In this document: positions 24,595 to 33,022 of the stretch, one piece after another | Layout of the letters: every line of letters starts with the position of its first letter | How positions within the stretch are numbered: position 1 is the first letter of the stretch | Source of the DNA: Bacillus sp. USDA818B3_A | GTDB lineage: Bacteria > Bacillota > Bacilli > Bacillales > Cytobacillaceae | Direction of reading: 5' to 3' | Assembly: GCF_009928415.1 (NCBI RefSeq) | Contig: NZ_JAABNN010000001.1 | Location: 89,995 to 153,994 of the forward strand | DNA: 64,000 nt | Program-made: the position numbers and the translations under genes | Notes under the pieces: generated by a model | What the model saw: only the letters and a program-made list of their open reading frames with translations | Database searches by the model: none | What the model was told of the DNA's origin: nothing

Positions 24595-25704
24595 TTGAAC
24601 TATTCAGCAAAGAGTTTGGATAATAAATTCATTCGTTTTTTGGTTACCCTAATTACCGCTGTTATTGGGGGATCTCTCTTTACCATCTTACATACGCCGA
24701 TTCCCTGGCTGCTCGGACCGATTGCAGCTGTTGTAATTGGTGCTAGGTTTAGCAAAATCCCTTTATATTGGCCTGTTGGAATTCGAGATATAGGTTTAAT
24801 TGTAGTCGGTTATTCGATTGGTCTATCTTTTACTAAAGAGGCGCTGCTGCAAATCATCTCTAAACTTCCGTCGATGCTGCTCATGACGGTTTTACTTGTC
24901 TGTTTCTGTGCGGCTATAGCGTTGGTTGTTTCTAAACTAACCGGGGTGGATTATCCAACCGTTTTGACTGGCAGTATACCCGGGGGACTTTCGCAAATGA
25001 TTATTTTTGCAGAAGAAATGAAAGGCATCGATATTACCACGGTAACTTTTCTGCAGGTTGCGCGTTTGATGATGATTATTTTCGTCGTTCCTTTCTTAAT
25101 ATTGGGACCATTGTTTAATCACCCAACGCACGGGACTGCAGCAGATGTGGCAGATAATGTTGTTCAATCAACAGTGCCTGTTTTTCCAAATGTCATTTGG
25201 TTCACAATCATCTGTGTGGTTTGTGCTTTTCTGGCAAGGAAACTTAAATTGCCCACTCCCAATTTATTAGGACCGATTCTCGGGACAGCAATTGCCGGGA
25301 TTTCTGGACTTCATGGACCTGCCGTTTCACCGTCGATTTTGGATGTCTCACAGTTTATGATTGGGACTTATATTGGTTTGCTGCTGAAACCGGAGAAACT
25401 CGAACATAAGACAAAAATTATTAGCCTGGCCTTATTAAGTGGTCTGTTCATGATTGCAGGTTCTGTAGGTTTAGGGCTGCTGCTGATTTATTTTTATCAT
25501 ATCACGCCATCAACCAGCCTCCTTAGCCTCGCACCTGGGGGAATGGACCAAATGGCCATCCTCGCCCATGAAGTGAATGCCGATTTATCGATGGTCACTG
25601 GCTTTCAATTATTCCGGCTATTTTTCATTTATTTTGTGGTTCCGCCGATGCTGCGACTCTTTTTTAAGGTTGGGGCAGGGAAAATCAAGAAGAAGCCTGC
25701 ATAA
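24595..25704 (+). CDS. AbrB-family membrane protein (PF05145, ammonia monooxygenase-like)
   Basis: A 369-residue membrane protein starting at TTG 24595 behind AGAAGGG. It has about ten hydrophobic segments in two repeated halves, each with the family signature: first half TPIPWLLGPIAAVVIGARF and GSIPGGLSQMIIFAEE, second half LPTPNLLGPILGTAIAGISG and LAPGGMDQMAILAHEV. This matches the AbrB/TIGR03082 duplication family, probable transporters of unknown substrate, not related to the AbrB transition regulator. A bidirectional terminator follows. Confidence 0.8.
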   Translation: MNYSAKSLDNKFIRFLVTLITAVIGGSLFTILHTPIPWLLGPIAAVVIGARFSKIPLYWPVGIRDIGLIVVGYSIGLSFTKEALLQIISKLPSMLLMTVLLVCFCAAIALVVSKLTGVDYPTVLTGSIPGGLSQMIIFAEEMKGIDITTVTFLQVARLMMIIFVVPFLILGPLFNHPTHGTAADVADNVVQSTVPVFPNVIWFTIICVVCAFLARKLKLPTPNLLGPILGTAIAGISGLHGPAVSPSILDVSQFMIGTYIGLLLKPEKLEHKTKIISLALLSGLFMIAGSVGLGLLLIYFYHITPSTSLLSLAPGGMDQMAILAHEVNADLSMVTGFQLFRLFFIYFVVPPMLRLFFKVGAGKIKKKPA

Positions 25705-25713
25705 ATTATTCAT

Positions 25714-25755
25714 AAAAAAACAATGCGGTCCTGCATACGCCGCATTGTTTTTTTA
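25714..25755. terminator. Bidirectional terminator between AbrB-family gene and clpP
   Basis: AAAAAAACAATGCGG (25714-25728) pairs with CCGCATTGTTTTTTT (25740-25754), with long A/T runs on both strands between convergent genes. Confidence 0.88.
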
Positions 25756-25758
25756 TAT

Positions 25759-26340
25759 TCATTTTGGAGAAAGGATGTCATCGATAATTCCGTAGGCTTT
25801 TGCTTCCTCTGCACTCATAAAGTAATCACGGTCTGTATCTTTAGCTACTTGTTCAACCGTTTGTCCTGTTCGGTCAGCGATAATCTGATTAATCTGTGCT
25901 CGCAGCTTTAAAATTCGGCGAGCTGTGATTTCAATTTCTGTTGCCTGCCCTCTCACACCACCTAATGGCTGATGAATCATAATTTCACTATTCGGCAGCG
26001 CGAACCGTTTGCCCTTCGTCCCGGCCAAGAGCAACATAGCGCCAAATGATGCCGCCATACCAGTGCAAATCGTCCGTACATCCGGCTTGATGATTTGCAT
26101 GGTATCATAAATGGCAAATCCGGCTGTGGTTGAGCCGCCTGGGCTGTTAATATACAGAGAAATCTCTTTTTCCGGGTCGTCTGCAGCTAAAAATAATAAC
26201 TGGGCCACCACACTATTGGCAGTATGGTCGGTGATTTCCTCTCCAATGATGATGATTCTATCCTTTAACAGACGTGAATAAATATCGTAGGAACGCTCAC
26301 CGCGATTGGATTGTTCGATTACATATGGAATGGTGCTCAT
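25759..26340 (-). CDS. ClpP-family ATP-dependent protease subunit (likely second paralog)
   Basis: A 193-residue serine protease with the full ClpP set: [16 protein letters not shown], nucleophile in [15 protein letters not shown] (S98), His in MIHQPLGG (H123) and Asp in DTDRDYFMS (D172). The MAASFGAML text differs from the usual MAASMGAFLL of the housekeeping ClpP, and the gene follows a sigma factor rather than the usual clpP neighbours, so it is probably an additional ClpP. It would assemble as a tetradecamer with ClpX or ClpC. GGAGGAG precedes the ATG. The gap to the sigma factor is 29 bases, indicating one operon. Confidence 0.9.
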   Translation of the reverse strand: MSTIPYVIEQSNRGERSYDIYSRLLKDRIIIIGEEITDHTANSVVAQLLFLAADDPEKEISLYINSPGGSTTAGFAIYDTMQIIKPDVRTICTGMAASFGAMLLLAGTKGKRFALPNSEIMIHQPLGGVRGQATEIEITARRILKLRAQINQIIADRTGQTVEQVAKDTDRDYFMSAEEAKAYGIIDDILSPK

Positions 26341-26369
26341 TTTTAACTCCTCCTCGAAGCTTTTTTTGG

Positions 26370-27065
26370 CTATGCAGCCATACAGAGAGTGCTTGAAGGA
26401 GTGTGATGACGAGTATTGGTTGATACGAAATGGGTTACGTTGCTTATGGCCGCAATCGAAGGAATGGCTTCGATAAGCACTGATGGGTCCTGTGCTTTCA
26501 AAGACTCATAAAATAGATCGGAGAGCTGCTCTATTTCATCCTCTTCCCAAAAGGAATTAACTGAAAAAGATTCCTCTTCCTCTGTTCCTTTTTCCAGCCG
26601 TTTTTTTCCGCGGTGAAGACTTGCCTTTACCGCTATTTCAGTGGTGCCTAAGATCTCTGCTATTTCCTTCAGCTGATATTGAAATGCTTCTTTTAATAAA
26701 AAGATGACGGCCTGTTTGGGTGTGAATTTCTGAATAAGTAATTCAACAGCAGTGGTCACTTCATCGAGTTGTTTTGTTATTTCATGACTAGAAAGGTCCA
26801 GCTCATCCCCTAGCGTTTCATGTTCTCTTTTACGGAGCTGGTCGATCCAATGATGATAAGCAATTTTGTTTAATAAGGCTGTACTCATCTGGTGCCGATG
26901 ATATTTTAGTGCCTTCAGATAGGTCTCCTGGGCGATGTCCTCTCCATCCCATTTGTTTTGGGCTAGAAAACGGCAATAGCGCTGAAGTTTGGGATAATAC
27001 TCAATCCAGTGGTTCTCCTCTTTTTCTGAATTAACAGTCCTGGATGGGTTTTGCTTTGCTGACAT
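26370..27065 (-). CDS. ECF-like sigma-70 family RNA polymerase sigma factor
   Basis: A 231-residue protein. Residues about 20-95 form sigma region 2: [36 protein letters not shown] and [15 protein letters not shown]. Residues about 120-175 form region 4 with a helix-turn-helix: [47 protein letters not shown] 55-residue C-terminal extension of unknown role follows ([20 protein letters not shown]). Region 3 is absent, as in ECF sigmas. AGGAGTGA before the ATG at 27063-27065 sets the start. No anti-sigma gene is adjacent; the partner gene is clpP. Confidence 0.85.
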   Translation of the reverse strand: MSAKQNPSRTVNSEKEENHWIEYYPKLQRYCRFLAQNKWDGEDIAQETYLKALKYHRHQMSTALLNKIAYHHWIDQLRKREHETLGDELDLSSHEITKQLDEVTTAVELLIQKFTPKQAVIFLLKEAFQYQLKEIAEILGTTEIAVKASLHRGKKRLEKGTEEEESFSVNSFWEEDEIEQLSDLFYESLKAQDPSVLIEAIPSIAAISNVTHFVSTNTRHHTPSSTLCMAA

Positions 27066-27426
27066 GATTTTCACTCCTTTTTGCACTCTCTGCTCTATAA
27101 ACGTTTAAGAAGGATAATAAGATACGGGTTAGATGATTTTTTTATTATATGAAGATGAATCACATAAATCTATGGATGTTAGGGTATGGCCTAATTTTTT
27201 TTGGATTGGATCTATTTAGTTTACATAATATTATTATGAGGTTTATTAAATTTAAAGAATATCAAACTATAAAGAAATAAGGCTTGTATTTGTCGATAAG
27301 ACATCCTACAATGGTTGTAGCATTGCCTGATAAAAATGCGATGTTTTTTAATGAAAAATAACCATGGATTATTTTTATCAGCCTGATATAATGCAAATTA
27401 TACAATTCATTTTAAAGGTGGGCATT
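27066..27426. other. Intergenic region with three-way-junction RNA-like element at 27301-27349
   Basis: Most of this 360-base gap is AT-rich without a gene. At 27301-27349 the plus strand can fold as P1 ACATC/GATGT (27301-27305 with 27340-27344, extendable by three pairs), P2 CTACAA-TGG-TTGTAG (27306-27320) and P3 CATT/AATG (27321-27324 with 27335-27338). This is followed by a T-run at 27344-27349. It looks like the 3-prime end of a small RNA or an attenuator just before the gene at 27427. It does not match a riboswitch I know. Confidence 0.4.
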
Positions 27427-27624
27427 ATGGAGAACACAAGTCGATATGTTGTCAACGCTCTTGGAAAAGGTGGGGAAACATATTATACTCTTTGTAAAGA
27501 TAAACAAGAATTACAGAATTGGATCCACAAACATCGAGAAAAATTAGTTATGGATGAACTCATAATTAAGGATAAAAAACAAAGTTTATTCTCCAAATGG
27601 TTCGGCCTAAAAAAACTATACTAA
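27427..27624 (+). CDS. Small hypothetical protein (65 aa)
   Basis: AAAGGTGG before ATG 27427 gives MENTSRYVVNALGKGGETYY. The frame is open 21 codons further upstream but without a ribosome binding site. The product is a small basic, probably globular protein; the segment YTLCKDKQELQNWIHKHREK looks helical, and the C-terminus ends SLFSKWFGLKKLY, a short amphipathic/hydrophobic tail that might touch the membrane. I do not recognise it. It lies just downstream of the RNA-like element at 27301-27349 and has a clear terminator. Confidence 0.6.
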   Translation: MENTSRYVVNALGKGGETYYTLCKDKQELQNWIHKHREKLVMDELIIKDKKQSLFSKWFGLKKLY

Positions 27625-27647
27625 AAGTAACTATAACTAACTAAAAG

Positions 27648-27684
27648 TAAGACGCCATTTTCATTCGAATGGCGTCTTATTTTT
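27648..27684 (+). terminator. Rho-independent terminator
   Basis: TAAGACGCCATT (27648-27659) pairs with AATGGCGTCTTA (27668-27679), followed by TTTTTAG. Confidence 0.85.
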
Positions 27685-27699
27685 AGTATTTTCATAGTA

Positions 27700-27767
27700 G
27701 TGACAGGCGCCATTAATAACCATTCCCACATTTTAAAGTTAGAAAGTCAGTAAATGGTGCCTGTCAT
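27700..27767. repeat. GTGACAGGCACC palindromic repeat, copy 1
   Basis: GTGACAGGCGCCATT (27700-27714) and AATGGTGCCTGTCA (27753-27766) are inverted halves around about 38 bases. It is one of five occurrences of this sequence family in the window (others near 28543, 33616, 50242, 62089). Confidence 0.8.
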
Positions 27768-27854
27768 TACAGATATTTAAAATTTAATCATGTAACAGAT
27801 AAATATCCGCATATGAATGAATATGGTATAATTGTCCAAGAGGAGGTGTTCTTT

Positions 27855-28052
27855 TTGAAGAACGATAAACTAGAGGAAAAAGAGCAATTAAAAACGATGA
27901 AAAATACGAATAATATCAGGGTGCATAATCGCTTCAGTTTAACCATTAATTTTGGCGATTCGTTGAATTTATTAGCCTTGCTTGCAGGTGTATACATATT
28001 AAAAAATGTAGCTAAGAATAGAAAGTTAAAAAAGAGAGCAGAGAAATTATAA
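27855..28052 (+). CDS. Small membrane protein (65 aa)
   Basis: AGAGGAGGTG lies six bases before TTG 27855, giving MKNDKLEEKEQLKTMKNTNN. A charged N-terminal half is followed by one hydrophobic helix, SLNLLALLAGVYILKNVA, and a very basic end KNRKLKKRAEKL, the topology of a single-pass membrane protein with positive-inside C-terminus. No family recognised. It is convergent with the gene at 28084 and separated from it by 31 bases. Confidence 0.6.
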   Translation: MKNDKLEEKEQLKTMKNTNNIRVHNRFSLTINFGDSLNLLALLAGVYILKNVAKNRKLKKRAEKL

Positions 28053-28083
28053 TGGTGGTCGTTTCGCCCACTGTTTTTTTGTT

Positions 28084-28452
28084 TCACTTGTCCAAATCCC
28101 TTATTCTTTTCCGCAATTCAATCATGACAGCTCTCGGGTTTTCCAGTTCAAATATCACATATTTATATTTTCCTGCACCATCGACCTCTAAGTGTAATAA
28201 CGGTACATCGTGCTCGAAGGATAAGAAATACCAAGCATCCCCGAATTTAAAGCTTCCTTCATAAATGTGCAGCGGTGCAATGGAAGTACCAGGCATGCGC
28301 AGCATCCACATGGGTGGATCAAATTCATCAATATAAACCTTTTTAATGGCTGTATACGGGATCTTTAACTGCCACCTTAATGCAAATACACTTTCAACCC
28401 CATTTAATCTAAGTACGAACTCATCTTCACCGAAGTGGACTTTCTTCGTCAT
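28084..28452 (-). CDS. Hypothetical protein, possibly PH-like fold (122 aa)
   Basis: GAGGTGA precedes the ATG at 28450-28452, giving MTKKVHFGEDEFVLRLNGVE. The sequence alternates short beta-strand-like segments (EFVLRLNG, RWQLKIPYTAIKKVYIDEF, WYFLSFEHDVPLLHLEVDG, KYVIFELENP) and ends in a helix ENPRAVMIELRKRIRDLDK. This resembles the bacterial PH-domain pattern (strand-rich core with a C-terminal helix), but that is a guess from layout. No signal peptide or membrane helix is seen. Not recognised as a named family. Confidence 0.6.
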   Translation of the reverse strand: MTKKVHFGEDEFVLRLNGVESVFALRWQLKIPYTAIKKVYIDEFDPPMWMLRMPGTSIAPLHIYEGSFKFGDAWYFLSFEHDVPLLHLEVDGAGKYKYVIFELENPRAVMIELRKRIRDLDK

Positions 28453-28542
28453 AAAGGTCACCTCACTTACAGTATAAATTCAATACCCTTTCGCTTCCAT
28501 TTTAACACTTACAGAATTAGGAAACTACCTATAAATAAAAAG

Positions 28543-28614
28543 GGTGACAGGCACCATTAGTAACCTTTTCCTGTTAAGGAACATAAATAGGTATCTAATG
28601 GTGCCTCTCACCAC
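28543..28614. repeat. GTGACAGGCACC palindromic repeat, copy 2, with adjoining 14-bp direct repeats
   Basis: GGTGACAGGCACCATTAG (28543-28560) and CTAATGGTGCCTCTCACC (28595-28612) are inverted halves around 34 bases. Overlapping its right end, CACCACTAGAGTGT and CACCACTACAGTGT are two direct repeats with one mismatch, followed by a degenerate third unit that reaches the MATE gene stop. Confidence 0.75.
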
Positions 28615-28641
28615 TAGAGTGTCACCACTACAGTGTTATCA

Positions 28642-30003
28642 CTACTGCGACACGGCGGCGTTAAACTTTTTCTTTTGGATGTGAATGAGTCTGAGGGATA
28701 GGCAGATTCCTGCGGCGAGTAATCCGATTGTTAGTCCGATCCAATAGCCTTTTGCTCCAAGTCCAGTGTAATTAGCCAACAAGTAGCCTGCCGGCAGGCA
28801 GATGAACCAGTAGGCCACTAGTGTCATGACGAAGGCAATATTCACGTCCTTATATCCCCTTAATGCTGCTTGAGCCGTTGCCTGAATGGCATCGGATATT
28901 TGGAAGAACAGGGCAAAGATTAAGAAATTAGCGGTCATATAAATAACGGCAGTTTCATTCGAATAAAGTCCCGCGACCGGATATCGAAACGCCACAACGA
29001 TCAAACCGGTTCCGATGGCAATGAGCAGAGCGATCCCTACTCCTAACCAGCTGTATTGTTTCGCATCTTTATACCTCCGCGCCCCTACTTCAAACCCAAC
29101 GAGAACAGTCAGAGCTGTCGAGATACTGATCGGAATCATATAAATGAAAGAAACAACATTTAAAGCAGACTGATAGGCAGCAATCGTTGTTACATTAAAT
29201 TTGCTTAATAAAATAGTGACAATCGCAAACACGGTCGTCTCGAAGAAAACGGAAAGCCCCATCGGAACACCAATTTTTAAAATTTCCTTACAATGTTCCC
29301 ATGAAAACTCCCTTAAATTAGAGAAAACCCGGAAAGATGAAAATGGTTCCTGTTTTGTGATAATGAAGATGGTCATACCTAAAAATACCCAATCAGTGAT
29401 TGCCGTTGCATAGCCAGCCCCAACACCGCCAAGCTCTGGAAAACCTAACTTTCCAAAAATAAGGACATAATTCAACACTAAATTGATAGGCAGGGATAAA
29501 AGCATAATAACCATTATAATCCGCGTTTTTCCTAAAGCATAAATAAAAGACCGCAGCACATTAAAAATAAACAGCGGCAGCATTCCAATACTAAGCCCAA
29601 CCAAATAACCAAAAGCGATATCTTTCACTTCCGTCGAAAGATTCATCATATCTAAAATTGGATTTAACAAGAAGAAGCCGAGAATAAAAATGATAATCGC
29701 AATCATAACGGATAAATACATACCATGTCTAACAACTGCAGCTACCTCGTCAGGCTTTTTTTGACCGAAGCGCTGAGCGGCAATCGGAGAAACGGCCAGA
29801 AAAATCCCACTAATCCCGTTGAAAACTGGGCCCCAAATCGAGGAACCAATGGCCACACCTGCTAAATCGGAACTGCTGTACCTGCCAGACATGATCGTAT
29901 TAAAAACGACCATTGAAAACATCCCAAGCTGGGTAATTAAGATCGGGATTAACAAGACAAAGATCTGCTTCGTCTTTTCCTTAATTGTAAAAGTTTGATT
30001 CAT
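28642..30003 (-). CDS. MATE-family multidrug efflux transporter
   Basis: A 453-residue protein with about twelve membrane segments in two homologous halves: first half around ITQLGMFSMVVFNTIMSGRYSSSDLAGVAIGSSIW, second half around KIGVPMGLSVFFETTVFAIVTI. This is the NorM/DinF-type MATE fold that exports cationic drugs or metabolites with Na+ or H+. AGGAGT precedes the ATG at 30001-30003. It is transcribed alone; the palindromic repeat lies just past its stop. Confidence 0.9.
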   Translation of the reverse strand: MNQTFTIKEKTKQIFVLLIPILITQLGMFSMVVFNTIMSGRYSSSDLAGVAIGSSIWGPVFNGISGIFLAVSPIAAQRFGQKKPDEVAAVVRHGMYLSVMIAIIIFILGFFLLNPILDMMNLSTEVKDIAFGYLVGLSIGMLPLFIFNVLRSFIYALGKTRIIMVIMLLSLPINLVLNYVLIFGKLGFPELGGVGAGYATAITDWVFLGMTIFIITKQEPFSSFRVFSNLREFSWEHCKEILKIGVPMGLSVFFETTVFAIVTILLSKFNVTTIAAYQSALNVVSFIYMIPISISTALTVLVGFEVGARRYKDAKQYSWLGVGIALLIAIGTGLIVVAFRYPVAGLYSNETAVIYMTANFLIFALFFQISDAIQATAQAALRGYKDVNIAFVMTLVAYWFICLPAGYLLANYTGLGAKGYWIGLTIGLLAAGICLSLRLIHIQKKKFNAAVSQ

Positions 30004-30173
30004 ACATTTAATACTCCTATAAAAATAAAGTCCGAAATTACATTATAACCTACTTTATATGATTATTCCTCCATTAAATCACAAAAATAAACGCCTAGAA
30101 CCCCGGATACTTTTTCATAGCAAAAGTAGAAAAGTCAACCAGATTCCCCATTAGCTCTATCTTTTCATTCCTA

Positions 30174-30208
30174 GAAAAAATAGAACCTCCATTGGGGAAG
30201 TCCTATTT
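30174..30208 (-). terminator. Terminator of the 268-aa hypothetical gene
   Basis: AATAG-AAC-CTCC and GGA-GT-CCTATT form an imperfect stem around ATTGGG; on the minus strand TTTTTT follows. It overlaps the last codons of the gene. Confidence 0.65.
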
Positions 30209-31009
30209 CTTAACAATTTTCGATGGGTTATTTATTTTATATGGAACCGGTGTATCGACCATGAATTCCTCTGGGGCATCTTTGCCCTTCCCCATTTTTT
30301 TAGCAGCAACTTTTCCATCAAATTCAAGCAAATCGCCTGGAGCTAATTCGAATTTTTTCAATGTCTTACTATGGCTGCACCAGGCTAGTCCTAGTTCGAT
30401 TGCTTGGTCCTGAACGATTTGTACATTTTCTAAGACTACCACTTCATCATTTTCTTCATTAAATGGATTGTAGACTAGTGCAAATTGTTTAACAGAAGCA
30501 GTAAAGTGAACCTTTTCTGAAGGAAGCTCGATTTTAGGTGCCTTCTCCTTTTTCGGCTTCGGTTCCTTAGCAGGTTTGGCGGCCTTCTCCTTTTTAGGAG
30601 AAGCGGCTGGTGCGGCCGTTTCTGTTGGAATGGACACTTCTTCTTCTACCTTCGTACTTGCCGTTTGTTCTCCAGTCTCTTCAAGATTAATCAAGCTTTC
30701 CTTGCCAAAACTGGACTGCTGCATTTCTTTTAAGAAAGCCGGATGGATACAGGTAAGATTGCCATCTTGAAATTCTATGACAAGGGTGTTGAACTCTTCG
30801 GAATTTCCATAGATCTCAAATCCCTTTATAGTCACTTGACGCTGGTAGTTACGCTCTTTATACCAGAACTCTTTTTTTGCAGTTGAGAGTCCCCACTCCT
30901 TGAGTTTTTCTTTATAATGATCATCATCACGAAACGTCTCATAGTCCCCTTTGGGTGGGATATATGTAGTGATCTCGGACTGTTCTATTTGTGAACGCAA
31001 AATAGCCAT
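30203..31009 (-). CDS. Hypothetical protein with Lys/Pro/Ala-rich linker (268 aa)
   Basis: TGGAGGGA precedes ATG 31007-31009, giving MAILRSQIEQSEITTYIPPK. The protein has two globular parts: residues 1-100 (with FWYKERNYQRQVTIKGFEIY and NTLVIEFQDGNLTCIHPAFL) and about 165-268 (VHFTASVKQFALVYNPFNEE through ELAPGDLLEFDGKVA). They are joined by a low-complexity stretch (about 120-160) of acidic then Ala/Pro/Lys-rich text (AAKPAKEPKPKKEKAPK). No signal peptide or membrane helix. I do not recognise either domain. Monocistronic, with a terminator. Confidence 0.7.
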   Translation of the reverse strand: MAILRSQIEQSEITTYIPPKGDYETFRDDDHYKEKLKEWGLSTAKKEFWYKERNYQRQVTIKGFEIYGNSEEFNTLVIEFQDGNLTCIHPAFLKEMQQSSFGKESLINLEETGEQTASTKVEEEVSIPTETAAPAASPKKEKAAKPAKEPKPKKEKAPKIELPSEKVHFTASVKQFALVYNPFNEENDEVVVLENVQIVQDQAIELGLAWCSHSKTLKKFELAPGDLLEFDGKVAAKKMGKGKDAPEEFMVDTPVPYKINNPSKIVKK

Positions 31010-31109
31010 TAGAGCCATTCCCTCCATTCTATATGTATGTGTTTTCTTGATTATAACATTTTTATGAGCAAAAAATAATTATAGCTTCTGTGGAGTATAA
31101 ATCAGCAAC

Positions 31110-31138
31110 AAAAAAAGACTCTCAACAGAGAGTCTTTT
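31110..31138 (-). terminator. Terminator of the cold-shock gene
   Basis: AAAAGACTCTC (31113-31123) pairs with GAGAGTCTTTT (31128-31138); on the minus strand it is followed by TTTTTTTG. Confidence 0.88.
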
Positions 31139-31154
31139 CAAATGGCTTTAAAAA

Positions 31155-31355
31155 TTATATTTTACGAACGTTAGAAGCTTGTGGTCCACGTTGACCTTGC
31201 TCAACGTCGAAAGAAACTGCTTGACCTTCGTCTAAAGATTTGAAGCCTTCGCCTTGGATTGCAGAGAAGTGAACGAATACATCGTCTCCACCTTCGCGCT
31301 CGATGAATCCGAAGCCTTTTTCTGCGTTAAACCATTTTACTTTACCTTGTTCCAT
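31155..31355 (-). CDS. Cold-shock protein (CspA family)
   Basis: A 66-residue protein [20 protein letters not shown] with both RNA-binding motifs, KGFGFI (RNP1) and DVFVHFSAI (RNP2), the five-stranded OB fold of bacterial cold-shock proteins that melt RNA secondary structure. CAGGAGGA precedes the ATG at 31353-31355. It has a long untranslated leader of about 115 bases from the promoter at 31476-31504, typical of csp genes whose translation is temperature-controlled. Which of the CspB/C/D paralogs it is cannot be decided here. Confidence 0.95.
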   Translation of the reverse strand: MEQGKVKWFNAEKGFGFIEREGGDDVFVHFSAIQGEGFKSLDEGQAVSFDVEQGQRGPQASNVRKI

Positions 31356-31475
31356 GTGTGGTTCCTCCTGCTGTGTGCGTTGCACACAATTTGTTACTAT
31401 CCTTGCTCAAATCTTCCAGACGAAGTGCAATTTCACTTTAACGTTCTTTCCGACTCACAAAAATAATTCTTCTTT

Positions 31476-31504
31476 ACTATAACAGATAGAAATGTATAAA
31501 GCAA
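31476..31504 (-). promoter_or_regulatory. Sigma-A promoter of the cold-shock gene
   Basis: On the minus strand TTGCTT (31499-31504), a 17-base spacer and TATAGT (31476-31481). The predicted start is near 31470, leaving a leader of about 115 bases. Confidence 0.65.
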
Positions 31505-31667
31505 ACCTAATTCCTTTTTTGATAGAAAAGTCATGCAAGAGTTGAGCTATTTGGGCTACTTCTTTTTCTGTTTATTTTTCATAATCTTTTCATATTTCTC
31601 TATTAGATGGTTAGTGTTTCCATGTATAATATCTAAGGAATTAAAAAAGAAATCGGGTGACCCGCCT

Positions 31668-32912
31668 ATGAGGACGTATAACGAGAAGGTAAGTATTTAT
31701 CATGGTATGGTGTCAACCATTGCTGTGAATCTTGCCAGCAATTATTTCCCAATATTCGCAATCTCTATTCTAGGTGCTAGTAATTATCAAGTGGGGTTAA
31801 TTAGTTCTCTGCCTCCCTTAGTTGCACTATTAATGACCATACCGGCAGCCGTTCTACTAAATCGGTTGGAACTACAAAAGAAAACAGTTGCCACGTCTGT
31901 TCTTTGGGCGAGGATTATGTTTTTATTGCTGGCAGGGGTGATTTTTATTCATTCCTCGTATCAAGCTTGGACATTTTTAATGATTGTCGCACTCATGAAT
32001 GTCCCTGGCACCATCTCAAACATCGGATGGCAAACCTTGATTAGCGGGATGATAGAAGAAAAACGCCGAGGAGCTTTTTTTAGTGATCGTAATCGTCTGC
32101 TGACGATTGTTGGAATGGTTACAACTTTAATCATTGGAGTTGTGATGAAAAGTCAAACGGATCATGCCTGGGCCTATCAAATTTTGTTCCTTATAGCTTT
32201 CCTATTTGGATTACTAGAAGTATTTTTTCTCATGAAACATCGAGAAAAACACCAGATAAAACCAGCAGACCGGCAAAAGGCAGCTTCGATGGATTGGTCG
32301 ATTTTTAAAGACCGAGGGTATAAGTGGTTCTTGATTTCCGCATTATGTTTTAACTTCACCTGGCAAATCGCATGGGCATTATTTAATATTTATAATGTCA
32401 GATATGTACATGCTACCATTCTTTGGATTAGTATTTTTTCTGTTGCCAATCAGCTGGTACAAATTTTCTCTTTCCCTTTATGGAAAAAATGGGCGGAACA
32501 AAAGTCTAACACTTTGGTACTTGTGTGGGTTGCGGTGGGTATGGCTACTGCTCCGGTGTTAAATATCCTGTCAACCAATGTTTTCTATATCACATTTGTG
32601 TCGATGACCTCTGGCTTTTTCGTTTCCGGTACTACCCTGCTGTTGTTCAACCTATTGCTGGAGCAGTCCCCCGAGGCAAAGAGAACCTATTGCATTACTA
32701 CATATAATGTTCTTTTATCCTTTGTTGCTTTTGTTGCGCCACAAGCCGGCATTTGGCTCCTTGAAATCAGCAATATGCGAATATCGATGGAAATCATCTC
32801 TGTATTACGTGGTTTAAGTGCCTTTGTCTTCTTTCTTATGTATGTTAAATTAATGAAAAATAAAAATCTTACGAGTTATAAACCAGTGAAAAAAGCGTCC
32901 CCTTCCTCTTAA
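31668..32912 (+). CDS. MFS transporter
   Basis: The frame is open from ATG 31533, but that ATG lacks a ribosome binding site. GGGTGA lies eight bases before ATG 31668, giving about 414 residues starting MRTYNEKVSIYHGMVSTIAV. There are about twelve membrane helices, with a motif A-like loop after helix 2 and EEKRRGAFFSDRNRLLTIVG after helix 4. It belongs to the major facilitator superfamily; the upstream 45 residues include another hydrophobic stretch, so the longer form cannot be excluded. Substrate unknown. The terminator overlaps the stop. Confidence 0.8.
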   Translation: MRTYNEKVSIYHGMVSTIAVNLASNYFPIFAISILGASNYQVGLISSLPPLVALLMTIPAAVLLNRLELQKKTVATSVLWARIMFLLLAGVIFIHSSYQAWTFLMIVALMNVPGTISNIGWQTLISGMIEEKRRGAFFSDRNRLLTIVGMVTTLIIGVVMKSQTDHAWAYQILFLIAFLFGLLEVFFLMKHREKHQIKPADRQKAASMDWSIFKDRGYKWFLISALCFNFTWQIAWALFNIYNVRYVHATILWISIFSVANQLVQIFSFPLWKKWAEQKSNTLVLVWVAVGMATAPVLNILSTNVFYITFVSMTSGFFVSGTTLLLFNLLLEQSPEAKRTYCITTYNVLLSFVAFVAPQAGIWLLEISNMRISMEIISVLRGLSAFVFFLMYVKLMKNKNLTSYKPVKKASPSS

Positions 32913-32932
32913 ATAGGTGGGGGCGCTTTTTA
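32890..32932 (+). terminator. Terminator of the MFS gene
   Basis: AAAAGCG-T-CCCC (32891-32902) pairs with GGGG-G-CGCTTTT (32919-32930), followed by one more T and AATGG. The left arm is within the last codons of the gene. Confidence 0.75.
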
Positions 32933-33022
32933 ATGGCTTCAAATATAGTGCGTAGGATAATAAATGGTTTAAAAGTAAAACATATACCTAAAATCATTCA
33001 AATTAGTCATTATGAGGTTGTA

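Noticed and set aside
25759..26340. Housekeeping clpP
   Set aside because: Active-site context and operon partner differ from the usual locus; kept as a probable second ClpP instead.
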